Shown piece by piece: positions 1-12,262 of a stretch of DNA of 64,000 nucleotides. The position numbers and the translations under genes are program-made. The number at the start of each line of letters is the position of its first letter. Positions within the stretch are counted from its first letter, which is position 1. The stretch spans positions 213,145 through 277,144 of the forward strand of contig BEXV01000183.1 of NCBI GenBank assembly GCA_003118195.1, written 5' to 3'. The notes below the pieces were generated by a model, which was not told the origin of the DNA, made no database searches, and saw only the letters and a program-made list of their open reading frames with translations. Origin of the DNA: Hemicentrotus pulcherrimus. Its lineage: Eukaryota; Echinodermata; Echinoidea; Camarodonta; Strongylocentrotidae.

Positions 1-101
1 GAGAAGGAGAAGGAGAAGGAGAAGGAGAAGGAGAAGGAGAAGGAGAAGGAGAAGGAGAAGGAGAAGGAGAAGGAGAAGGAGAAGAAGAAGAAGAAGAAGA
101 T
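1..101 (+). repeat. (GAGAAG)n then (GAA)n microsatellite
   Basis: Uninterrupted GAGAAG hexamers run from the first base and change to GAA triplets before 101. The array continues to the left of the window. Confidence 0.95.
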
Positions 102-109
102 ATTTGGCT

Positions 110-1045
110 AGTGTTTATACTTTACTGTATAACATGTAGAAGGATGTTCTTGCCAGGGTTAATTGTGCTGAATCATGCAGCTCCTATCAATTAAGCATAT
201 TAATGACTGTTGTTTTGTCATGAGTGTGATGATTTTCATACTGCTAGCAACAGTAACTGACCTTATCCAGGACATGCTGTTATTGCATGATGAATGGCAT
301 TGTATTATAATAGGAAACAACTTAGTTTTGCAGTTTTCAGTCCTTCATTTTTTGTCCATGTATACTGCTAGCAACTGTTATTTACCTTATCCGGGGTTAA
401 TTATACTAATTAGGCCTGTTTTCATCAGCCCGCAGTTGCAATTAGCGGGATATTTGGTTGAGCAAAATATGTCGCTATTTGTCCGGTGTGTCTTCACCAA
501 CTCACAAGATTTGCACTATATGCGAACGCTGAGCAAAATATCTCGAGCTGATGAAGTCATACCTAATGTCTCTGCCTTATCTAGAGCATGCTGTTCTTGA
601 TGAATTACTTTGAAGCATTATAGGAATAATAGGTCCTGGTTGTTCTGTTCCTTTTCCTTATTAAAAAAAAATTCATGTCCATGGCTTTTAAGGAATCATG
701 CAGGTAATTGTAATATGATGAAGTACTTTTGTACTGCTATTAACCATCATTTATCTTATCCAGAGTGTGCTTTATTTGATGTTTGAGTCCACATGTACAT
801 TGCAAGAAACATATCAAGTCTTATACAATTAATAGTTTAGCTGAGTTTAGTCCTTTGTGTCTGTCTAGCCTTTCAAGGAATCTGTATAGTGGAGTACTTT
901 TTATACTTCTACCAACCATTATTCACTACATCCAGGGCATGCTGTATGTGATATATTGACTTGATGCATTAAAGGAAACATGTTAAATCTTAGTCTAGCT
1001 GTTTTAGTCATTCATTCCTGTCCAGTCCTTTCAAGGAATCAAGTA
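110..1045 (+). repeat. Degenerate tandem array, unit about 160-185 bp
   Basis: Units share a CTTATCCAGG..ATGCTGT-type block (about 261, 383, 756 and 931) and TTTCAAGGAATC (about 690, 873, 1031). Spacing is 158 to 185 bases and identity is low. The open frame across 175-600 is an artefact of this array. A fold-back element interrupts it at 411-567. Confidence 0.55.
411..567 (+). mobile_element. Short fold-back element related to the one at 1143
   Basis: TTAGGCCTGTTTTCATCAGC on the left pairs imperfectly with GCTGATGAAGTCATACCTAA on the right. The left part shares CAGCCCGCAGTTGCAATTAG and GGGATATTTGG with the element at 1143-1465. It sits inside the degenerate tandem array and splits it. Confidence 0.5.
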
Positions 1046-1142
1046 ATCTTATCCACACTCTTATGAAGGAATAGTCTGGAACCATCAAAGACCTTGTCAA
1101 ATTCACCTCAAAAGTCCAGTTGACCCTAAACAAAAGGATGAA

Positions 1143-1465
1143 GCCTGTTTTCATCAGCTCGAGTTTGCTAAATAACCTGCTATTTTAACTATTCTGATCG
1201 CAAATTAGCCAGTTAATTTGAGTCCTCATCATGCAGCCCGCAGTTGCAATTAGAGGGATATTTGGTCGAGAAAATATCCAGAGAAAGCTTGGTCTTGTTT
1301 CTCAAATATCCTGCTATTTGGGAAATAGGCTAATTTACGCCCGTCAGAGCTAGTTGGTGATGAGCGTATCAGTCAGATGAAGACGCAATTTCGGAGCTTC
1401 AGGAAATATCCCTGTGTCTGAAAATAGTGAGTTATTTGGCAAACTCAAGCTGATGATGACAAGCC
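1143..1465 (+). mobile_element. Fold-back MITE with about 45-bp inverted repeats
   Basis: The left arm CCTGTTTTCATCAGCTCGAG and following TTTGCTAAATAACCTGCTATTTT is repeated inverted at the right end (1419-1465) with about 80% identity. Between them are further segments of the same family (AGCCCGCAGTTGCAATTAG, GGGATATTTGGTCGAG) also found at 425-465. No open frame is present. Confidence 0.65.
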
Positions 1466-1650
1466 TATAGTTCCATTTAGGTAAAGCCAATCAAGGGTTT
1501 GAGGTCAAGATTGATAATTAAGCACCTGTGGCTTGTTAATTATAGATGCCCCTTTATGTCTTGAAGACTTTCACTGAGCTTAGAACTTCTCTAGTGGGTT
1601 ATTGATGTAGACAAATACTCATGTACCCTTTACAGCGCGTGTTATGTATG

Positions 1651-1819
1651 TCAGTCACTCAATAATGTCTCACAGTGAAGTCTAGAAAGTAAACTGGTTT
1701 CCTTGCATAATTTGAATAATATAGGACACTGCTAATGTTTAAATTTCACAGATAGGACTTAGGTGACATATTAATAATTCCTGCAAAGTTCTACAGAATT
1801 TGATGTTGGCTGCAAAAAG
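1651..1819 (+). repeat. Dispersed repeat, copy 1
   Basis: About 165 bp from TCAGTCACTCAATAATGTCT to TTTGATGTTGGCTGCAAA matches 60396-60558 in the same orientation at high identity. Shared blocks include GGTTTCCTTGCATAATTT and CCTGCAAAGTTCTACAGAAT. No terminal inverted repeats are evident. Confidence 0.7.
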
Positions 1820-2634
1820 GATACACTGTATCAATTCTCTGTGAAATGATACGAGTTATACTTGCCCTCACTAAATTGTAGCTTGCAGCTGGTGATATCA
1901 TCACTTCTTGTAAAGTTCTCTGAAATGGGTACATGTATTTGTACTTTAGCATACACTCTGAATGGGTCATTAAATAAAATCATTGGTGTTTGCTAATTGT
2001 TCAAGAGAAGAACATTCTCAGATAGGCGTAGTACTTTACTCATCTTGTCCTTGTTTATAGATGAAAGTGAAACTAAACGTCGCATAAACATTGGTTTATG
2101 GGTTATACTGATTGCAATGCACTATGATCAAATTATTTTACAGATGGGAATAAATTAACCAAATCAAACGCAGATGGAGAGGCATCATTATCAAAAACAA
2201 GCACACAAATATTTATCTGACTTCATTTGTAATAATATCATGTCATCAACAATTGTGGAAAAATAGGAAGTGGAAGTTGCAGCTAAAGCTGACCGATGAC
2301 TGTCAAGGCTATCTGCCATAGACAGTTGTTTTTCAGTCATCAGATTTATTTATGATATCGACGTCAGTCGACATCGTCCCACTATACCCACGTAAAAGAA
2401 TTACAAGTTGATAAAAGCAAGTATGCCATGACCCTACAGAACAATTATTCAAGTTATTATACCATGACTTAATATTACTGAATAGGAACTGGTGGCTTGT
2501 ATGTTATTCAAACCTTAATTGCCATTTGGCTGTAGTTGAAGAATCAGTTTGCCAAGGACAGTCATTCATTTTTTTTTATTTGCACATCCTTTCAGATGGA
2601 AAGGTTAACCACTATTTAAGTGCATATTAGCCAT

Positions 2635-2915
2635 TGTTTTGATCTGTTTTGGTCACCGTCAGAAAATCAGTTATTTTGAAGTTCTGAACTTATCCTTTTT
2701 TATTTTTTTGTAAAATTGAGAACATAGCCATCTATAAAGGCCTACTGTTTTGATTTGTTTTGGTAAGGGTAGGAAAATCAGTTATTTCGAACTTCTGAAC
2801 TTATCCTTTTCCTTTTTCCTTTTTTTTTACAATCGAGAAAATACCCATCTATACTGTTTTAATTTGTTTTGGTCAGGGTTGGAAAATGAGTTATTTCAAA
2901 GTTCTGAACTCTTCT
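2635..2915 (+). repeat. Tandem repeat, three units of about 110 bp
   Basis: TGTTTTGATCTGTTTTGGTC begins units at about 2635, 2746 and 2855. Each is followed by GAAAATCAGTTATTT and GTTCTGAACTTATCC variants and a T-rich tract. Non-coding. Confidence 0.75.
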
Positions 2916-3560
2916 TTTTGACTTGTTTAAACTAAGTTAAAGTTTGTAACAATATCATAGAACATAAATTTTTATCATATATGAATTAAAATTCTTTGTA
3001 TACCTTTGTTGAATTAGGCATGGAATATCTTCCATGTGTAAAACTTTATGAAGTACGGTTTTGATCTGTTTCACTAGCAACAAATTATTCCAGTATTTTT
3101 TAACACATTATTGCATTCAGTTTCTCTAATGAGAAAATACTTCAATACTATTCAATATTTTAGGTGTTAAATGAAGAATCACCATAAAACTTTGGATGCA
3201 CATTGTATCAAGATATTAAATAGCCAATAAGATTAAACACCCAGGGGTATAATTTCATTTTAAGAAAAAAATATTTGCATGTTCATCAAATTGAAGTTTA
3301 AAATGTATTCAGAAAATCACAGAAATATAAATTATATATCCAGTCTATTTCAAAATATTGGTACATATATATGCTGCAATATTTAGTAAATAAGTATGAC
3401 TTTTCCATGCAATTGTTACTAAACATTCAGCCTGTCAATCAAATCTCATATTACGAACAGAAAGTGTAGTTTTTCTATTCATTTGATATTTCATTTGTTA
3501 GGAATGTGAAATATTTAGTTTTGATACAAAGTTATGTGTATACCTGCAGTAGACTGACAG

Positions 3561-3600
3561 TTCATATCAGACTTGTTTTTTTCATATCAGACTTGTTTTT
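3561..3600 (+). repeat. 20-bp tandem duplication
   Basis: TTCATATCAGACTTGTTTTT occurs twice in direct succession. Confidence 0.95.
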
Positions 3601-5105
3601 TGTTTTATCAGCTTATATAAAAGTCATCACTCAAAATTTGGATAGTTACATGAATTTAGTTTAATTTTTTCTTTGAAAAAGTTCTTATTTAGTTTAATTT
3701 CTCTTAGGAAAAATTATGATTAAAATGTTATGCCTTAACGTTTGCTTGAATGGTAGCCTTTGGTTCACCCCTACCATGCAGAGTTAGTCTCTTTCTGTTC
3801 CATTTCTCACCTATACCATGGATGGAACATATAGGAATGATAAAGTTTATCAACTGAATGAAGTTACAATGGCCATGTCATGCTATTTTGAGTATTCTAT
3901 CAGAATTGTTGAAGCAGTAAGTAGTTAGCCCGCTTTTTGGTAACTGTACACTGACTTCATTCCCTTTTTATTTTAGAACTCATCTATCCACCCAGTCCTA
4001 TTGTTAATGCCACAACTGCCAATGTCACCTCTCTTTGGTCTACATGACCTTATAATGACCTGAGTACAAATACTTTTATGTTGTTTCAAAACTTGTATTC
4101 ACAGTTTCACGCCCTTTACAGAAAGAGGCTGTACTAATTTAAGGGATATGTAGAAGATACTTGTCTAAATAGCCCTAATTGGTCTGGAATCTATGATTTA
4201 TTTGAATATCTGTGATAAAGAATTTGCAAGTTTTATCATTGAATTCTACAAAATACTTAAAGGGGATAATATTGCAAAAATGTAGAAAGGACATCTTCAA
4301 AAATGGGATACCGTAACTATTTGAGAAAATAAGAACGTAGAAAAGATCGGACTTGTAAGATATCAGGTGATCATCATTTTTAATAAAATTTCAACGTAAT
4401 GCTGATAACTTTCATGATAACTATTATACTGGCAGAGTTGTCTTGATGCTTAAAAAAAAAAATCTTTGATGAATTTTTATAAGTGAAGCATCCCATATTC
4501 TAAATGTTGTCAGATGTCTGAAGCAGCTTCAGCGTAGTATAAGTCAAATGGAGTCTTGTGTGTCAGACATGGATCAGAGGTCTCAAACTTTTTTACTGCC
4601 CATGTCTAAATCTTTTGGTTGAACTAAGCAACCAAATCTTTATCCCACGATGATAAATCCTCACAATTCTTGCACACTATAGAGAGGAGGTTGGGATTAT
4701 GGGGTGCGATAATTAGAAAAAGGTACAGGAGGATTAGATATGGAGGACAGGATTAGCAATCTATTTTCATCTCTAAAAAATCTGTGAAAATATACTCATG
4801 GCATGTATCATCATGCACATGGTTGCTAAGGCAACCTGAAGCAATGTCATTAAGCCTTGTGTATCACCTTTTGGAATATATGTGAACACTAAACTGACTA
4901 TTATGTTAATGAAAATGTGATGTACATGTACCGGTATATGGGATATACAATAAGGTATTCAAATTACAATCAACTTCATTTCTCAAAGTCTTTGTCCAGG
5001 TACATGTAATCATGTCTGTATAGTATTTAGGACAGGTTGAAGCATATTTTTAAATTTTTATAGTGAATTATGGAATTTGTTGTGATGTTATATATTTATT
5101 TATTT

Positions 5106-5109
<4 letters not shown>

Positions 5110-5142
<33 letters not shown>
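5110..5142 (+). repeat. (AG)n microsatellite
   Basis: About 16 AG units followed by purine-rich sequence to 5200. Minus-strand frames here are shadows of the repeat. Confidence 0.95.
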
Positions 5143-5144
<2 letters not shown>

Positions 5145-5857
5145 CAGGGAAGGGGAAGAAGAAGGAAAGGTTGGAGAGGTGAGGGGAAAAGAGAGGATAA
5201 GGTGCAAGAAATTTGGTTGGGATTGAATAGAGTACTTGAATTGTAGATGATGAGTTGATATGGGAATACCTTTTGAAAACACAACTGAATAGAATAGAAA
5301 TGTGTATTATGAAATAGGTTTTAATTGAGGTGATAAAGTTTATTTTGAAAGAGACTGTAAACACAGACAGACTATACTGTATTGCATCGAGCGATAAGCT
5401 CTTAACTTCATCGTGTCAGACCATATATTTCTAATCAAACGCCTCCCAAAGGACATGCTAACTGTGCCCTTTTAAATTACACAAGCCCCATGTCAAATTG
5501 AAATCAGACAAGACCTGGCGAGATTAATCTAAAAAATTGTTACATTTGAATTGCTTTGAGAAAATTGTAAAGAAAATTTTGGCACTAGGTTTTGATTTTT
5601 TTAAAACGATGAAACTACCATTAGTAGTAAAACATATTAACAGATATCATAAATGATTACTCACAATATGATCATATTCATTACTGAGTCTGTCTATGTA
5701 TTTTCAAAGATTGTGTTCTTGTTATCTACACGATTTTGGGCATGTTTCTTCAGTATTAATTAATTTTTGCAAATCTATCATCGTGCATGTATTGTAATTT
5801 GTACTTTTTAATGCTCAGTGTACAGTGTAATGCAGTTTTTTTTCCATAATCCTGGTA

Positions 5858-5896
5858 TGCACTTTCAAACTGAAGTGCACTTTCAAACTGAAGTGC
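5858..5896 (+). repeat. 18-bp tandem duplication
   Basis: TGCACTTTCAAACTGAAG occurs twice in succession, followed by TGC. Each unit is also partly self-complementary (GCACTT / AAGTGC). Confidence 0.95.
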
Positions 5897-6573
5897 TTGA
5901 AAGAATAACATGTGCACTTTTGAGCTAAGTGCTTGATAGAATTGTTGGTGACATATTTTAACAACTTTTTGTTTTGTTTATACAAGTACATGTATGTTTA
6001 CATTTGAGGAGAAATAAGAGCTTGATTAAAAATCAGCAATAGATATACTGTATGAATATTACAGATGAAACATTGATAATCACGACTATCAGTCAAGCAT
6101 CTTTCCTGTGCAATGCTAGATGCATTTCCATATCCGTGCCTGTACAGAAAGTTCATGGTTAGAGTAATTGCTTGTTCTAAATGATATCGATAAAAAGTAC
6201 TTTACTTCAGTTTCATTGGTGCTTGTATAGTTTTGATAGAAAGTACTTTACATGAAATGGGAGACATAAAAGTTTGAAAGGAACGTCAAGGAGCCGACCC
6301 CAGAAAAACTCGACCTCTATCTTTAAAACTATTAAATTACCCCCTCCTTTGTGAAGCAGTTTTGATTGGGATGTAACCATCCTCGCCAAAACGCCATTAA
6401 TCCTTTGTGTATCAACAGAGTTGACATTCATTACGGAATGGAGTGTGTCTGTCCTCTGCTGAACTAGTATCTTTTCTTCTCAGCTAGTTTCTTGAGCTCT
6501 TCTCACATGTTTGATCTTGAATCATTTACAGCTGTGACCATGTAACTCTGCTATTCAACCCAAGATAAACCCC

Positions 6574-7082
6574 CTGTCCACACACAACATTTTTCGTGAT
6601 TAGCTATACCGTTTCGCGATAACGATACCGTTTCTCAATAGTTTTACGATGTAATATGTAGGTGTGGACGCTCACTAACGATACGTCGTATAACGAAACT
6701 AAATCTAACGAAACGCATGCATGTTTGGGCATCGTTTCGAACTGAAACTCAATAAAGAATCACGCCTAATCACGAAAATGTTGTGTGTGGACGGAACTAG
6801 TCTAACAACTAGTGTAACTAACTGGGCGGGGCTTAACGAGACCTCACGTGAAAGGAGACCTGACCTGTCATCTCCGCTTCTATTTCATGCCCGCAGGACA
6901 TTTCGCTGTAGAGTTTCAGGATTACTTTCTTTTGTGTGTGGACATCTGGAATTTAAATAATGATTAGTGAGACGACGTTTCTTGTGTGTGTACACTCTGA
7001 AATTTATACGATGATTCTTTATACGATGATTCTTTATAGAGTTTCGAGATAAATTGTTTTGTGTGTGGGCACGCTGAAAGAT
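6574..7082 (+). repeat. GTGTGGAC repeat complex with embedded inverted-repeat element
   Basis: CTGTCCACACACAACATTTT plus TCGTGATTAG at 6574 is mirrored by CTAATCACGAAAATGTTGTG plus TGTGGACGG ending near 6793, bounding a roughly 220-bp fold-back unit. Variants of GTGTGGACGCTG recur near 6661, 6785, 6933, 6983 and 7060, each followed by a GAAA-type segment, and a 15 to 16-bp unit (ACGATGATTCTTTAT) is duplicated at about 7000-7035. No convincing gene is present. Confidence 0.6.
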
Positions 7083-9059
7083 GGTATCAGAATATCAACT
7101 CCCCTATGGGGCATCCCAATAGACTAATGGCTAGAGGTCTGGCAGGTCAGCGGTCTGGCGGACCTTATGACGACTACTCTCTGATTCCATGAGACTAAAA
7201 CAGCGTTATCCTTCCTTGGTGTCAGTCCAGTGGGTTGTACCTTGCTTGACCCTGTCAGTAGGCATAGATAATGTGTATAATAAATCTTGAACTTTATAAG
7301 AAAAGAAAAGAATGTCCTTTTGATGTAACATGACATAAAAGACACTAGCCAAGTTGCAAGTGAGGTCACTCATTCAATTTGGATGATATTTCCGTACAGC
7401 CGTTCACTGGCCAAGCTATTTGATACAGTAGCCATTACAGCCTCCATGTAAACAAAATTGAAATGTTGATCTATTCTAACATGCTAGTATTCTTTGTTAA
7501 CCTTCAAAATATAATTTACATGTAGGTAAAACTGAGCAATAGAGAATATATGAAACCATTTGCATATGTACTTTAATCGTGATTCCTTTGTTTCAGTAGG
7601 GAGGAGCCTGATTCTATAAGCATGTCCCTAGGGAATCTTTTTTAAGGCTTTAAAAAATGTTTTGTCATTTCATTTCATTTCATTATTCTTCATGGTCAAC
7701 TCCCTTCAGCCCGATCCTTGGCCGTCCTTCTGTAATTCTGTGTAAGTGCTCTGGATAGCCCCTGTGCCAAGAAGCCAATTATGGGTTTTGAAACCAACTA
7801 AGCTCTCCCAAAGAAAGAATCAAGTCATCAACTTCCGTCTTATGTTAATAAGTTCCTGTTTGTGGTTTGTCCTATTTAGTTTGGTTTATGTGTGAACATG
7901 TCACAAGATATAGGTTTTTGATTGTCTCATGCAACGCTTGAACTGAATTCTTTTTCGCTTTGTCACTTGTGCACCCTCCCTTTTGATATGTGATTGCCTG
8001 CCCCTTCAACAGTTTTCTTTAGGTATATGAACCTCCCACTTTCTGTTTGTTTGTCAGCAATTTTTAAGACATGTGCCCCCTTCTCTTCCCTCCTTTTCCT
8101 CCCCTCCTGTCCCTCCAACTGTCAGAAAGTCACAGAGAATCATGAATTCCAAGAAAATCTGTATATATCATGTTATAAAGAATTCTGAAAGGTCAAAGTT
8201 CACATCTTAAGTAGATTTAGGGTGAACTGATCATCAAAATCTGTGTACAAGTAGGGTGCATGTTAACTCTGCCAATGGCACAGTGCTAAAATCTGACCTT
8301 CGTGAAAAGTGGGAAGGTTGTGAGAATGGGGCCCCCAGTCTCTGCAATTTAACAGAATAAAACGAACATTGAGGGCATTTCTACTCAATGTGTTGCTGAA
8401 ATATATATTGTGCAATAGTGTAGTGGCATAAATGTGTATTGCAAATCAAATGATGATTCATTACTCTATGGTTCATGTCTTTGTATGAGCATGAGGGTTT
8501 AATTACATTCTTGTTACACATCTATAAGTATATGAAAAAAATGACTTGTTTGTTGAATTAGATTGAATTGCCCTTTAATAAAACATCAATTTCTTTTTTG
8601 TAATTTTGAGCAGTTTTGGATCTGTAGAACTCATTTTGGATATTTTGATGAATTTTTTAATTCATACCATAATTGTCCCAGCTTTTTAAGTAAAACAGAT
8701 TAAGTACTTTCAAGTTCCTTGTTATTGAGATACCGATCTATTACATTCTTACATCTTTGAAATTTCATGAATTTTTCGGATGTCAACTCCATTTAAGGGC
8801 TTCTTTACATATTAAAGTTTTATGGGATTGCCATGAAGCAAGTCATCGTTTTTATGGGGAAATTTGTTATGACCTTGCATTTTATCAGCCCTTTTTTTTT
8901 CATTATAGAGCTATATATTTGAAGTCTCTGGTGAATTTATAAGAGGCAGTAATGAAAATTGTGGCTTTACATGGAAAAGATGATTAGCAATGATAACCCC
9001 ATGCAGTTTTATGACTTAACAACTTTGACCAAACACCTTCCCTTTGAACTTACTCACCT

Positions 9060-9198
9060 GGGCCCCATTGCATAAAATTACCATTGATGGTAACTTTGCC
9101 ATCAATGGCAACTTCCTTGGTGACAGGGCTCAATAGCCAATCAAAATCAAGGTTTCCATGGTAGTTACCATTGATGGTAAGTTTTGTGCAACGGGGTC
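9060..9198 (+). mobile_element. Small MITE with GGGCCCC termini
   Basis: GGGCCCCATTGCATAAAATT at the left is matched inverted by AAGTTTTGTGCAACGGGGTC at the right. The internal TTACCATTGATGGTAA palindrome occurs twice and a related CCATCAATGG lies between. About 139 bp, non-coding. Confidence 0.65.
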
Positions 9199-10993
9199 GT
9201 GGTCTGTTTGGACCTAGAACGGTGTTAACTCATTAAATTTAACACAGGGGTTAATGCCCCTCAGGCTCTGTATACATACCATCCCCCAGTGTATTAAAAT
9301 AATATTTGCCTGTCAACTTTTTTCAATGTCATGCACTATTTTCCTTCTGTTATTCTCTGTATTTCTTACATCTGCAGCTTTGCTATCATGCATACAGATC
9401 AGTAATTCAGAGATATAAACAGTCACTTGATATAGGAACTTACACATAGTATATGTAATGTGAGACTACCATTACAATTATGAGCCTTTGGAACTTTGTG
9501 GCATTTTGATGGTATATATGGTACTGATGATGTCATGTAATAGTGCATCAGTGAATCTTAATAGCAAATATATGCTTTTTGTACATTACTCAATTTGTAA
9601 TGTTACAGTGAATCCATAAAACTACAGAAAAATACCCCCCCCCCCCACACACAATATATATTATGATATTGCATAATTTTGAGTGCAGACGTCTCCATAT
9701 AAGTAAATGGATACTGCTTTCAAGTAATTCTATCCCAAGGTCCTGGAACGGTAGTGTAAAGCTGCCTAATCTTCCAATGCAAGCATGTTTTCTCACATCT
9801 TATTTTCCCAATGATCAGTTCCCCATAGCTTTTATTCTTGTTATCATACCCTTGAAATGATTTACGAGGGTAATGAGGAGCACTCATGAGCACATCAATA
9901 TGATTATTCAAACCGTGCTTCCTCTAGCTTTGTTGTTTTCATCATAGAAGGAAAGGGGGTTTCCCCTATTTTGACCTACATGTACCATGTTTTCATTATG
10001 GAGATTGTTGTTTTGTTGAAAAACAAATCAAAGCTAAAAAAAAAAATGTCCCCAGTGTCAAGATTCATACTTTGATATCTCAAGTTGATATTTTGAAGAT
10101 TTTTTTGGGGTTATACCCATAGTACTAGGTGTAGTTTTTAACCCATTAATTCAGGAAATTCTGAAGGCAATGTGTTGATATTGTTTATACATGTAATGGG
10201 TATGTCATACCTGGGGTGAAAAGCAGTAGTGTCTATGGCATCTCAGAATCTTTTATCCATGACTGCAAAAAAAAAAAGCGTAAAAAAAGTGAGACAAACA
10301 GCTAGTGGGTATCATACTTCTTGTATAAATAAGTGGTATTGGGCTAAAATGAGAAACCTGAACATTAACAAATTATTCAATGTAGGCCTACATCTACTGG
10401 AGATATATACCAGTAATAATAGCAGGGATATTCCTCTGATTAGTATAGTCCATGAATATTGATGGGGCACTAAGAATTGATTTAAACAAAAATGTTATTA
10501 CTTTATTAAAACCACTCTGTGTGACATAAATACAGGTGTATTATGATTGACATACAGGTAAATATTTATAACCCGTAAAAGCGAAAGGTAGACTCTACTG
10601 GCTCCTTTCATTAAACCATACACGTGTTTGCCAATAATACTCTAATTAAAATAATCTGAAAATAGCATTCAGCCATGAATTCAAGCTTACCATTTCTGGT
10701 AATAGTTCAATGTCAGAGTCTGACATGGAGCACATTCAAATAATTTAAGTGGAAGTAGTAGGCTGTACCTTTTCCCCATTGGTACGACATGTGTTTCCAG
10801 CAATATATAGGCCAAGACGTAATTACTCATTACCTTCAAGTTGCAGAGTCATAGAATGGATACAAAGCCCTCATTGAGAATGTATATGTGGGACTATGTG
10901 TTAAACTGAATGGAACTAGTAACTTGCATTATAAGTAATGAGAATGTTCTGGAGTGCAATAAGGATGATGTCTAGTGTGCTACACGTTGGAGG

Positions 10994-11042
10994 ATGGAAG
11001 GAAATTTGAGGATTATGAGCTTCAAGTCGGGAGTGATAACAG
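10994..11042 (+). CDS. Candidate distal first coding exon (phase 1)
   Basis: ATG in good context (AGGATGG), preceded by an in-frame TAG, opens MEGNLRIMSFKSGVIT and meets the donor ACAG|GTGAGG in phase 1. This is the phase needed by the acceptor at 27229, whose 5' exon is otherwise missing from the window. The implied intron is 16 kb. Nothing in the 16 residues identifies a family, so this is a splice-grammar candidate only. Confidence 0.2.
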
Positions 11043-11329
11043 GTGAGGGTTAAAGAACCAGTCGTTGTTATGCATAAAAAGTTGTTGCCAAGCAGTTAAG
11101 AAGTCAGGATACATGAAATAAGACAGGTACAAACAGTTTTGAACATAACATGTTCACATGTTCCGAGTCCCTGTGAAGACAAAGCGAGGACATTGAAATC
11201 AGAGACTGCATATTTCTCCTGTAATTGATAACATACTTGGCTATGCTTTTGCTTGTTTTTTTTAGTGATGCCTGTTGCTACCCAAATATATAAATGCTGA
11301 GATGCCAAGTTCAAAGATCAGCTATGCGT

Positions 11330-11440
11330 GACATTTATATGACTCAGTGCGCAAGCGAGGGTACGCTAGTACGTTTCAAAATCACGCGCGCGTCGTGCGT
11401 GACCGCGTTTTCAGACCCTTGATGCGTGACACTTGGTAGC
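11330..11440. other. CpG-dense island of about 110 bp
   Basis: About ten CpGs cluster here, including ACGCGCGCGTCG, and ATGCGTGACA occurs twice (about 11323 and 11422). The surroundings are AT-rich. It could be a small regulatory island or a young GC-rich repeat. Confidence 0.4.
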
Positions 11441-12190
11441 TCTGTAAACGAGACATATATTTATCCATGTTTCAGAAAGTTTCCAGTACTCGGATATACA
11501 TCCATGAAGACATAGCTTGTGGAGTTTCGATAAGCTCCAAAGTAATGAATGTATTTATTTGCATCAGATATGTACAGACATTTCTAAATTTCTTTAGTTT
11601 TTTTAAATATGAAAGTACTATAGAGTATTAAGCCATAGGAGATGAAAACGCTTCCTCTCTCATTTCGTGATCTACATATCATTTGGGGTTTCCCTTTTCA
11701 TTTTTATTGCCTATTGTTATAATCAAAGGATGAAAAGGAAATTAATGGTTACAGGGAATTTGTCTTTTCCCAAAATGTAAAAGTAGAATTGTTTTGGATT
11801 TCCTTATTATCTTTGCTGTTGCCATGAATTATTTCAATTGTGTTCAAAACATTACCATTTTCATGTTTCCTTAACTATTTAAATAAGCTTGTTTTAAATG
11901 TAGTTTAGATGATTATCAGTAGCTTCATGTTAACTTCCTTTGGAATGTTAAGTCTTGTTATTTCAGAAAATACATCGATCATGATGTCATTTATGAGATA
12001 ATGTTGAAACTACATGTAGGCCTGAAACAATGAATATATACAGTCCTATAATATTCATTCAATGAAAATATAGTGCTGCAGAAGAACAGGTTTGGACTTT
12101 ACACAGGCCGTGTTAAATCAGAGAGGGAGAAAAGAATTAAAACAAAACAAAACTGAAAGGTAGAGAGGAAATGAGATGTAATATAATTTA

Positions 12191-12262
12191 GGTGTGTGTG
12201 TGTGTGTGTGTGTTAGTGTGTTTGTGAGAGTGAGAGAGAGAGGGGGGTGGGGGTGGGGGTAA
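12191..12262 (+). repeat. (GT)n, (GA)n and G-rich compound microsatellite
   Basis: A GT run from 12191 passes through GTGAGAG into a GAGAG run, then GGGGGGTGGGGGTGGGGGT. Confidence 0.9.

Larger units (their letters stand above)
2916..10993. other. Long stretch without a recognised gene
   Basis: AT-rich DNA with short chance frames on both strands. Contents identified are the (AG)n at 5110, two short tandem duplications, the repeat complex at 6574 and the MITE at 9060. A poly-C run lies near 9636. Nothing else interpretable was seen. Confidence 0.6.

Noticed and set aside
175..600. 141-codon open frame on plus strand
   Set aside because: It lies in a degenerate tandem array and a fold-back element; the translation resembles no family and no splice sites support it.
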